From contig NZ_JAPEMT010000001.1 in NCBI RefSeq assembly GCF_026342435.1, positions 558,001 through 622,000 of the forward strand: a stretch of DNA of 64,000 nucleotides. The letters run 5' to 3'. Each line of letters opens with the position of its first letter. The first letter of the stretch is position 1. Below, one piece after another: positions 58,189 to 64,000 of this stretch. This stretch comes from Streptomyces sp. NBC_00237. GTDB lineage: Bacteria; Actinomycetota; Actinomycetes; Streptomycetales; Streptomycetaceae. Both the position numbers and the translations under genes were made by a program. The notes beneath the pieces were generated by a model. The model was not told where the DNA came from and did no database searches. It was given only the letters and a program-made list of their open reading frames with translations.

Positions 58189-59535
58189 ATGAGTGACCAT
58201 GCCACCCCCGTTTCCCCCGCTTCCTCCGTTTCCGCCTCCGCTGCTGCCCCTGCTCCCGTACCCGCTGCTGCCGACGCGGACCGGATCGACGTACGCACCC
58301 TGACCGAGGCCGACGTCCCTGACTGGGCGCGTGCCAACAACACCGGCTTCCTGACGGCGACTCCGTGCAGCGAGGAGGACCTCGCGCTGCGGCTGTCGCG
58401 CCTGGACCTCGGGCGGGCGCGGGGCGCGTTCGACGAGGGGCGGTGCGTGGCCACGTACCGCTCCTTCGAACAGCAGCTCACGGTGCCGGGGGGCGCTTTC
58501 GTGCGGGCGGACGCCGTCTCCAGCGTCACCGTCTCGCCGACGCACCGGCGGCGCGGGCTGCTCAGCCGGATGATCCGCGCGGACCTCGCCGAGGCGAAGG
58601 AGCGGGGCGACGTGGTGGCGACGCTGATCGCCGCCGAGTACCCGATCTACGGGCGGTACGGCTTCGGGCACGCGACCTCGGTGAACGTGTGGGAGATCGA
58701 CACGCACCGCACCGGGCTCGACCCGAACTGGTCGCGGCCCGAGTGCGGCGGGCGGATCGACCTCGTCGACGGCGAGGAGATCCGCAAGCTCGGCCCCGAA
58801 CTGCACGAGCGTTTCCGGGCCGCGCAGGGCGGGGCGATCGACCGCAACGAGGCATGGTGGCAGAACCGCACGGGGCTCACCTCGTACTCCTTCGAGCCGT
58901 ACACGCCCGCCTTCTTCGTGGTCTACCGGGCACCGGCCGAGCGGGGCGGGCAGGTGGAGGGTCTGGCCGTCTACCGGGCCGACGACAAGTGGGGCGACGG
59001 CAAGCAGCCGGTGAACACGGTGAGCGTGAGCACGCTCAACGCCGTCACCCCGGACGCCGAGCGCGCGCTGTGGCACTACCTGTGCTCGATCGACTGGGTG
59101 GCGAAGGTGCGGACCGGCTACCGCGCGCAGGACGACCTGCTGCCCGACCTGCTGCCGGACCAGCGTGCGGCGCGCGTGGTGACGTCCGCGGACTGGCTGT
59201 GGGTGCGCGTCCTGGACGTCGCGTCGGCTCTGGAGGCCAGGACGTACGAGAGGAGCGGGTCGGTGGTGCTGGAGGTGGCGGACCGGATGGGTCTTGCGGG
59301 CGGACGCTTCCGGCTGGAGGTCTCCGAGGCGGGGACCGCGACGTGCGTGCCGACTGCCGAAGAGGCGGAACTCGCTCTGGATGTACGGGAGTTGGGGGCG
59401 CTGTATCTGGGCGGCCGGTCGGCGGTGCGGATGGCGGCGCTGGGTGAGGTGTCCGAGGCGGTGGACGGGGCGGCGGCCCGGGTGGACGGGCTGTTCCGGA
59501 CGGCTCGTCAGCCGTGGTGCCCGGACATCTTCTAG
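58189..59535 (+). CDS. Eis-like GNAT acetyltransferase
   Basis: A 448-residue enzyme with two GNAT-like domains and a C-terminal sterol-carrier-like domain. The acetyl-CoA loop [20 protein letters not shown] and the marker [16 protein letters not shown] identify the Eis family, which acetylates aminoglycosides or protein Lys in other bacteria. The first 25 residues are Ser/Ala/Pro low-complexity, so the true start could be later. It lies 24 bp after the asparaginase gene. Confidence 0.87.
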   Translation: MSDHATPVSPASSVSASAAAPAPVPAAADADRIDVRTLTEADVPDWARANNTGFLTATPCSEEDLALRLSRLDLGRARGAFDEGRCVATYRSFEQQLTVPGGAFVRADAVSSVTVSPTHRRRGLLSRMIRADLAEAKERGDVVATLIAAEYPIYGRYGFGHATSVNVWEIDTHRTGLDPNWSRPECGGRIDLVDGEEIRKLGPELHERFRAAQGGAIDRNEAWWQNRTGLTSYSFEPYTPAFFVVYRAPAERGGQVEGLAVYRADDKWGDGKQPVNTVSVSTLNAVTPDAERALWHYLCSIDWVAKVRTGYRAQDDLLPDLLPDQRAARVVTSADWLWVRVLDVASALEARTYERSGSVVLEVADRMGLAGGRFRLEVSEAGTATCVPTAEEAELALDVRELGALYLGGRSAVRMAALGEVSEAVDGAAARVDGLFRTARQPWCPDIF

Positions 59536-59612
59536 GGGTCTTGGGCGGGACGTGTGGCGGGACGTGTGGCGGGGACCTGTGGTGGGACGTGCGGTGGGAC
59601 CAGTCGCAGGGC

Positions 59613-59798
59613 CTAGTTCAGGGCCGACTGGCCGAGCACGGCGAGGGCGACGGCGCCGATGCTGATGCAGGCGGTGTTCTTGGTCTTGACGCCGACGGTC
59701 AGGAAGCCGACGGCTGCGACGCCCAGCAGGCCGAACTTCTGCTGGACCATCTCGCCGAGGAAGTAGGCGCCGATGGTGAGGAGTGCGACGACGGGCAT
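59613..59798 (-). CDS. 61-residue two-helix membrane protein of the dev locus (copy 1)
   Basis: Reads MPVVALLTIGAYFLGEMVQQ, then a second helix around KTKNTACISIGAVALAVLG. It shares the K-x-K-x-x-A-C-x-S-x-G-A segment with the gene at 61011, showing common descent. It has a GGAG ribosome site and is divergent from the devE-like regulator 242 bp away. No function is known to me. Confidence 0.75.
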   Translation of the reverse strand: MPVVALLTIGAYFLGEMVQQKFGLLGVAAVGFLTVGVKTKNTACISIGAVALAVLGQSALN

Positions 59799-59943
59799 GG
59801 GGATCACTCCAAGGGGTGGTCGGGATGGTGAGGCCGTGGGAGTGCTGGTCCCGGCACTGGTCGAGGGTGGCGGTGCGCTGGTCGGGCTGCGGCCGGAGAA
59901 CGGCCAGCTTCCCGAACACCCCGCCACCTTCGCCGAGTTGGTG

Positions 59944-60033
59944 ACCAACTCTTCTGAAGTTGTCCCCATGCACCAAGAACCTTTAACCAGGTTCGCCAAC
60001 AACTCCCGTTAGATGGCGTGAAGTTGTAGTGTT
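59944..60033. promoter_or_regulatory. Conserved dev-type operator region, copy 1
   Basis: Box 1 (59944-59968) ACCAACTC-TTCT-GAAGTTGTCCCCA and box 2 (59998-60033) starting AACAACTCCCGTTAGATGGC and ending AGTTGTAGTGTT. Each box is an inverted CAACT...AGTTG pair. Both recur before the second regulator. Box 2 ends six bases before the GTG start, which suggests a leaderless transcript. Confidence 0.75.
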
Positions 60034-60039
60034 CTGGTT

Positions 60040-60936
60040 GTGAGCACAGTCGGCGCCGCCGTGAACGGTCGGAAAAGGTCGCACCGTGATGTGGCCGATG
60101 CGCTGCGGGCCCGGATCAGGGCCGGGCAGCTGCGTCCGGGGGACCGCATGCCCACGCAGGCCCAGTTGGCTCAGGAGTACGAGGTGGAACGCGGCGCGGT
60201 GCGCCAGGCGCTCCGTATCCTCGCCGAGGAGCGGTTGCTCACGAACGTGACCAAGGGGTCGCCCGCCACGGTCGCGGGCGACGCACCCGCCGCCCTGGCC
60301 ACCAACGCGGCGGCTCCCCCGCAGCCCACGATGGTGGCGCTGGGCTCCCGCATCACCGAGGCGTTCCAGGCGGACCACGTGGAGATCGACGCGCTCTGTC
60401 TGACGGCGGTGTCGCTGACGCTGGGCTTCGGCGAGGCGTTGCGGATGGTGCACGAAGGCCGCATCAGACCCTCCAGGGTGACGGTGCGGGTGCTCCTGCC
60501 GAGCCGGGACATCGACCTGGCCTTCCCGACGCCGGTCGCGGACGGCAGCGACGCCCGCCTGCACCACCGCTGGCTCTCGCAGCGCAACGCGCAGGGCCAG
60601 GTGCTGCGGCACAACCTGGTCAATCTCCGCCGTACGCACGGCATCGACGTGAAGGTCACCTTCCGGGCGCTCCCCTTCACCCCGCCCGTGAAGCTGTACC
60701 TGCTGAACGGCTCCGAGGCTCTCTTCGCGTACTACATGATCACGAAGCAGAAGGAGCAGTTCGACGACCACGAGCCCCTGGAGATGTATGACACGGTGGG
60801 CACGCGGTCGATGCTCTTCCCCTTCGACCAGCGGACGGGCGGCCAGCGGGACGGGACCTTCGTGGAGCAGTCGCAGCTGTGGTTCGACGCGATCTGGAAC
60901 ACGATCAGCCAGGACCTCAACCTGGCGGCCAGGTAG
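60040..60936 (+). CDS. devE: GntR-type developmental regulator, DevE-like
   Basis: A 298-residue regulator. A GntR winged helix (~10-75: VADALRARIRAGQLRPGDRM; EVERGAVRQALRILAEERLL) is joined to a ~200-residue ligand domain containing VTVRVLLPSRDIDLAFP and the end FVEQSQLWFDAIWNTIS. Streptomyces coelicolor has two such paralogues, DevA and DevE, needed for normal aerial growth and septation. Gene order (paralogue, devA, hydrolase) supports this one being DevE. It starts at GTG 60040 without a ribosome site. Confidence 0.78.
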   Translation: MSTVGAAVNGRKRSHRDVADALRARIRAGQLRPGDRMPTQAQLAQEYEVERGAVRQALRILAEERLLTNVTKGSPATVAGDAPAALATNAAAPPQPTMVALGSRITEAFQADHVEIDALCLTAVSLTLGFGEALRMVHEGRIRPSRVTVRVLLPSRDIDLAFPTPVADGSDARLHHRWLSQRNAQGQVLRHNLVNLRRTHGIDVKVTFRALPFTPPVKLYLLNGSEALFAYYMITKQKEQFDDHEPLEMYDTVGTRSMLFPFDQRTGGQRDGTFVEQSQLWFDAIWNTISQDLNLAAR

Positions 60937-61010
60937 CCGTACGCGGTGCACCCGGCCCCCTCGGCAGCCGGCCGCACCTGCCGCCTCCGCTCCTGCCGCC
61001 TCTGCTCCCG

Positions 61011-61202
61011 CTACGGGGCGGCGGGGGCGATCACGGAGACCGTCAGGACGGTCGCGCCGACACTGGCGCAGGCGGGGCTCTTGGCCTTGGCCCCGATGGC
61101 GAGCAGTAGCAGGCCGATGGAGCCGGCGGCCCCGTAGCGCCACTCGACGAACTTCTCGAATCCAATGACGAGGACGGCGGAGAGCAGCAGCAGAGCAGGC
61201 AT
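61011..61202 (-). CDS. 63-residue two-helix membrane protein of the dev locus (copy 2)
   Basis: Reads MPALLLLSAVLVIGFEKFVE and then GLLLLAIGAKAKSPACASVG. It is homologous to the protein at 59613 in the K-x-K-x-x-A-C segment. GGGAGGG precedes the ATG. It lies divergent from devA, 185 bp away. One Cys sits at the loop or start of helix 2 in both copies. Confidence 0.75.
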   Translation of the reverse strand: MPALLLLSAVLVIGFEKFVEWRYGAAGSIGLLLLAIGAKAKSPACASVGATVLTVSVIAPAAP

Positions 61203-61294
61203 GGGGTCCCTCCCTCGGGATGAGCGGTGGAGCGGTTGGCGGGACGAGTGGGGCGGGGAGGCGACGCTGCCTCAGCCAAGTTTGCCAAGTAGCA

Positions 61295-61382
61295 ACCAAC
61301 TCAATGAAGTTGTCCCCACTTGGTCGCGATCCATAAACAACATGGCGACAACTCCCGTTAGATGGCGCGCAGTTGTAGCGTT
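61295..61382. promoter_or_regulatory. Conserved dev-type operator region, copy 2
   Basis: Box 1 (61295-61318) ACCAACTC-AAT-GAAGTTGTCCCCA and box 2 (61347-61382) with CAACTCCCGTTAGATGGCGC and then AGTTGTAGCGTT. About 30 of 36 bases of box 2 are identical to copy 1. It overlaps the promoter just before the devA GTG. Confidence 0.75.
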
Positions 61383-61387
61383 GTGTC

Positions 61388-62275
61388 GTGAGCGACGTGA
61401 GCAGTTCAGGGAACGGCAGGAAGCGGACGTACAGGGAAGTCGCCGACACCCTGCGCGACCGCATCCGAAGAGGCGAGATCAAGGCGGGCGAGCCGATGCC
61501 GACGCAGGGCAGGCTCGCCGAGGAGTTCTGCGTGGAGCGGGGCACGATCCGGCAGGCCCTGCGCATCCTGCACGGCGAGGGCCTGCTGACGGAGGCGACG
61601 CGGGGGGCTCCGGCGAGGGTGGCTTCGAGATCTCCTGTGGTGGCGGAGGGGGACCCGGAGGGCGGGCAGCCGCAGCCGACGGTGAGCGCGCTGGGACCTC
61701 GGCTGACGAGGGCGTTCGAGGCGGAGGACGTCACGATCGACACGCTGAGTCTGACGTCGGAGTCGCTGATGCTGGCGATCGCGGAGCCGCTCAGGCTGGT
61801 GCACGAGAACCGGGTGAAGCCGACCAGCATCACGGTGCGCATTCTCCTGCCCGCCCGCAGCATCACCCTGGCCTTCCCCAAGGGCGTGGAGCCGAGCGAA
61901 GCGGGACTCGTCCATGAACGCTGGCTGCAACAGCGCAACTCCCAGGGCCAGGTCCTCAGGAACAACCTGAGGTCCCTGTCCCGCTCCCACGGCATCGACG
62001 TGAGCGTCACCTTCCGGGCCCTCCCCTTCACGCCGCCGCTGAAGCTGTACGTGCTGAACGGCTCGGAGGCCCTGTTCGCGTACTACCGGGTCGCCAGGCG
62101 ACCCGAGGTGATCGAGGACGTCAACCTGGAGATGTACGACGCGCTGGGCGCGGAGTCGGTGCTCTTCGCCTTCGACTCCGAGACGAGCGGACGCGACCGG
62201 GCCTTCGTCGAACAATCCGCAAACTGGTTCGACGCACTCTGGAACACCATCACGTCGGACCTGACACTCTCCTAG
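61388..62275 (+). CDS. devA: GntR-type developmental regulator DevA
   Basis: A 295-residue paralogue of the devE-like protein: winged helix VADTLRDRIRRGEIKAGEPM with VERGTIRQALRILHGEGLLT, and the same ligand domain (SITVRILLPARSITLAFPKG; KLYVLNGSEALFAYYR; FVEQSANWFDALWNTI). In S. coelicolor devA mutants fail to septate aerial hyphae, and devA is autoregulated. Its last base overlaps the next gene's GTG, as in the devAB operon. It starts at GTG 61388 without a ribosome site. Confidence 0.8.
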   Translation: MSDVSSSGNGRKRTYREVADTLRDRIRRGEIKAGEPMPTQGRLAEEFCVERGTIRQALRILHGEGLLTEATRGAPARVASRSPVVAEGDPEGGQPQPTVSALGPRLTRAFEAEDVTIDTLSLTSESLMLAIAEPLRLVHENRVKPTSITVRILLPARSITLAFPKGVEPSEAGLVHERWLQQRNSQGQVLRNNLRSLSRSHGIDVSVTFRALPFTPPLKLYVLNGSEALFAYYRVARRPEVIEDVNLEMYDALGAESVLFAFDSETSGRDRAFVEQSANWFDALWNTITSDLTLS

Positions 62276-63009
62276 TGACCCCAGAAACCACAGACCTCGA
62301 ACAGGCGGCGCCGGTGATCGAGCGGGCGGCACAGGCGATTACCGGCGCCACCTGCGTACTCTTCGACTTCGACGGCCCGATCTGCGGGCTCTTCGCCGAA
62401 CACCGCGCGCACGACATCGCGGACCGGCTGATCGCCTGGCTCGCCCGCAGGGGGCACGCCGTGCCGCTGTCCGAGGACGACCGCCAGGACCCGCACGCCG
62501 TACTGAGAGCGATCGGCGACAGCCACCCCGCGTCCCGGCTGGTGCGCGAGCTGGAAGCGGCCCTGACCGACGAGGAACTGAGGGCCGCCGCGACGGCGGC
62601 CCCGACCCCGTACGTCGACGACCTCATACGTGAATGGTCGGCGCTGGGCATCCCCTTGGCCATCGCGACCAACAACTCCCCCCGCGCGGCGGAGCGTTAC
62701 GTCCACAGGCGCGGCCTCGCCCCCTGCTTCGACCGCCACATCTACGGCCGGACCGCCGACCTGGACCGCCTCAAGCCGGACCCCGACTGCCTGAACAGGG
62801 CACTGTGCGCGCTGAACGCCGACCCCGCCAAGTCCCTGATGATCGGGGACACCCCGTCGGACCTGTACGCGGCCCGGCGCGCGGGAGTCGTCTTCCTGGG
62901 TTACGCGAAGGACGCGCGCAGAACGGAAAGGCTGCTGGGAGCGGGCGCAGAGGTGGTGGTGGACTCGTTGGGCGAGGTGCTGGGGCTCATCGGTGGCGCT
63001 TCTGGTTGA
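62275..63009 (+). CDS. devB: HAD-family hydrolase DevB
   Basis: A 244-residue phosphatase-like protein. HAD motifs: I LFDFDGPIC, II ATNNSPRA, III LKPDPDCL and IV GDTPSDLYAARRAG are all intact, so catalytic activity is expected. It is cotranscribed with devA (one-base overlap). The substrate is unknown. The S. coelicolor orthologue is needed for development together with devA. Confidence 0.82.
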   Translation: MTPETTDLEQAAPVIERAAQAITGATCVLFDFDGPICGLFAEHRAHDIADRLIAWLARRGHAVPLSEDDRQDPHAVLRAIGDSHPASRLVRELEAALTDEELRAAATAAPTPYVDDLIREWSALGIPLAIATNNSPRAAERYVHRRGLAPCFDRHIYGRTADLDRLKPDPDCLNRALCALNADPAKSLMIGDTPSDLYAARRAGVVFLGYAKDARRTERLLGAGAEVVVDSLGEVLGLIGGASG

Positions 63010-63100
63010 GCATCAGGAGCCCGACGATCAGGCCGAGCAGAAAGACCTGCCCCTCGCGGAACTGGGCCAGTGAATCGGCCAGCAGCATGAGGAAGTTCAT
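62987..63100 (-). CDS. 37-residue membrane peptide divergent from the third regulator
   Basis: MNFLMLLADSLAQFREGQVF, then LLGLIVGLLMLNQKRHR: one membrane helix and a basic tail. It overlaps the 3' end of devB on the other strand by 23 bases. A ribosome site GAAAGGGA precedes the ATG by eight bases. It shares position but no clear sequence with the 61- and 63-residue proteins. Confidence 0.6.
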   Translation of the reverse strand: MNFLMLLADSLAQFREGQVFLLGLIVGLLMLNQKRHR

Positions 63101-63134
63101 GAGAATCGTCCCTTTCCGGCCGACCTTCGGTCCA

Positions 63135-63223
63135 ATTGGGCTGATCGACCTGACCGGGTTCTTTCCATTCGGGCTGATCGACTAACGCGGGCGGTGCAAT
63201 TCCCTGTGTTTGAGCGGGAATTG
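63135..63223. promoter_or_regulatory. Direct and inverted repeats upstream of the third regulator
   Basis: ATTGGGCTGATCGAC (63135-63149) and ATTCGGGCTGATCGAC (63167-63182) form a direct repeat 32 bp apart, about three helical turns. CAATTCCC (63197-63204) and GGGAATTG (63216-63223) form an inverted repeat. These sites differ from the two dev-type operator regions. Confidence 0.6.
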
Positions 63224-63259
63224 GGTTGGGAAGCGGCCTGCGGAGGGTACGTTCCCCTC

Positions 63260-64000
63260 GTGACGAGTCCCCCTGGTGCAGACGGCGGCGGTGAGGTGTT
63301 CCGCCGGGTCGCGGCGGCGCTGCGGAACGCCATGTCCGACGGCACGTACACCACCGGCTCCCTGCTGCCGACCCAGCGGGAGCTGGCCGAGCGCTTCGAA
63401 GTCTCCAAGGACACCATCCGCCGAGTGATGAAGGAGCTCGCCAGCGAGGGCTGGATCGAGGCCCGGCAGGGCAGCGGCACGCGGGTCATCAAGGTGCAGC
63501 GGATCCACACGGACGAGGAGGCGGGGCCGGGTCTGTTGCGCACCGTCGTGCGGGAGGCGTTCGGGGCCGAGGACGTCACCCTCGACGTGTTCAGCCTGAC
63601 GGCGGAGACACTGAGCGGGCACCTGACCGAACAGGTGCAGCGCGTGCGCGAAGGGGAGATCGCGCCGAGGAGCATCACGGTGCGGCTGCTGCTCCCGGAC
63701 GAGCAGATGACGATGCCGTATCCGAGCCCCAAGGACGGCTCGGGCGACGACCGGCTGGCCGTGCGCATGCACGAACTCAGTTCGCTGCACAGCCAGTTGA
63801 TCAAGACGAATCTCGAAGGGCTGCGCAGGGAGCGGTTGGTGCCCGAGATGTCGTGGGAGATCAGGAGGGTGCGTCTGACCCCGCACTCCAAGCTCTACCT
63901 GTTCAACGGCACGATCGCGCTCCAGGGCTACTACAAGATCGTCGAGCGGCGGATCGAGCTGGCCGACGGCGAGGAGCTGGACACCATCGACGTGCTGGGG
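63260..64000 (+). CDS. Third GntR-type regulator of the dev locus (runs off the right edge)
   Basis: At least 247 residues from GTG 63260, open to the window end. It has a winged helix (FRRVAAALRNAMSDGTYTTG; FEVSKDTIRRVMKELASEGW) and the same type of ligand domain (SITVRLLLPDEQMTMPYPSP; KLYLFNGTIALQGYYKIVER) as devE and devA, but it is the most diverged. No stop is seen before base 64000. It lies divergent from a 37-residue membrane peptide. Confidence 0.82.
   Translation, partial: MTSPPGADGGGEVFRRVAAALRNAMSDGTYTTGSLLPTQRELAERFEVSKDTIRRVMKELASEGWIEARQGSGTRVIKVQRIHTDEEAGPGLLRTVVREAFGAEDVTLDVFSLTAETLSGHLTEQVQRVREGEIAPRSITVRLLLPDEQMTMPYPSPKDGSGDDRLAVRMHELSSLHSQLIKTNLEGLRRERLVPEMSWEIRRVRLTPHSKLYLFNGTIALQGYYKIVERRIELADGEELDTIDVLG

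Noticed and set aside
56974..59976. A 1000-codon leftward open frame across the asparaginase and Eis-like genes
   Set aside because: Composition is Arg/His/Gly-rich without domains, and both genes on the other strand have clear family motifs.
61165..61917. A 250-codon frame overlapping devA
   Set aside because: It is a shadow: it crosses the conserved operator region and has no recognisable motif, while the devA frame is intact.
59613..63100. Toxin-antitoxin reading of the small membrane proteins and GntR regulators
   Set aside because: The regulators are long, match developmental DevA/DevE and do not resemble antitoxins; no evidence of toxicity can be seen from sequence.

Overview
This is high-GC actinobacterial DNA with Streptomyces content throughout: GC-rich third codon positions, frequent GTG starts, ATGA/GTGA stop-start overlaps, mycothiol synthase, GlnR, the nickel regulator Nur, RsiG, the developmental devE/devA/devB locus, an XRE/DUF397 (whiJ-like) cluster, and two perfect copies of the ParB-binding parS palindrome. 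The parS sites suggest an origin-proximal part of the chromosome. I saw no tRNA, rRNA, CRISPR array or intact transposase.

Bases 1-9055 hold the right part of a RiPP (peptide natural product) cluster, cut by the left edge. In order there are: the 3' part of an iron-alcohol-dehydrogenase-like gene; seven precursor genes of 57-59 residues in two families; an ABC ATPase and permease; an M50 membrane protease with an N-terminal PqqD-like recognition domain; a class III lanthionine synthetase (LanKC); and a 98-residue orphan. All precursors lack cysteine and end in Thr. The Thr end, the dehydrogenase and the M50 protease are daptide hallmarks, while LanKC belongs to class III lanthipeptides. The locus looks like a daptide/LanKC hybrid, probably making a two-component membrane-active peptide, with the remaining tailoring genes lost beyond the left edge.

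Bases 9071-26434 are mostly core: a PLP aminotransferase, a DUF2617 protein and spermidine-synthase-like membrane protein, an SRPBCC protein, an aldose epimerase, pyrE (preceded by a 0.3-kb MITE-like element), class II fba, an MFS exporter, DUF3151 and DUF3152 proteins, the kynurenine operon (tryptophan dioxygenase, kynureninase, alpha/beta hydrolase) and a NarL-type two-component system.

Bases 26529-31738 carry a Uma2 protein, a TPR protein and a GntR-controlled ABC operon with its operator. mshD and a secreted 5'-nucleotidase follow. Bases 34962-42364 are accessory: a broken ABC-F ATPase, a VOC protein, a TipA-like MerR regulator, a gene remnant, a whiJ-like cluster that includes a TTG-started zinc-knuckle protein, and a TetR-controlled set of small genes.

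Bases 42379-64000 return to core: an MprAB-like two-component system beside a PDZ-less HtrA protease, a LacI regulator, glnR, a MoaD-like protein, a leaderless cysteine-rich leader peptide ahead of a thiosulfate sulfurtransferase, nur, ygfZ, dtd, rsiG, an asparaginase and an Eis-like acetyltransferase. The window ends in a dev locus where three GntR-type regulators each sit divergent from a tiny membrane-protein gene; the last regulator runs off the right edge.
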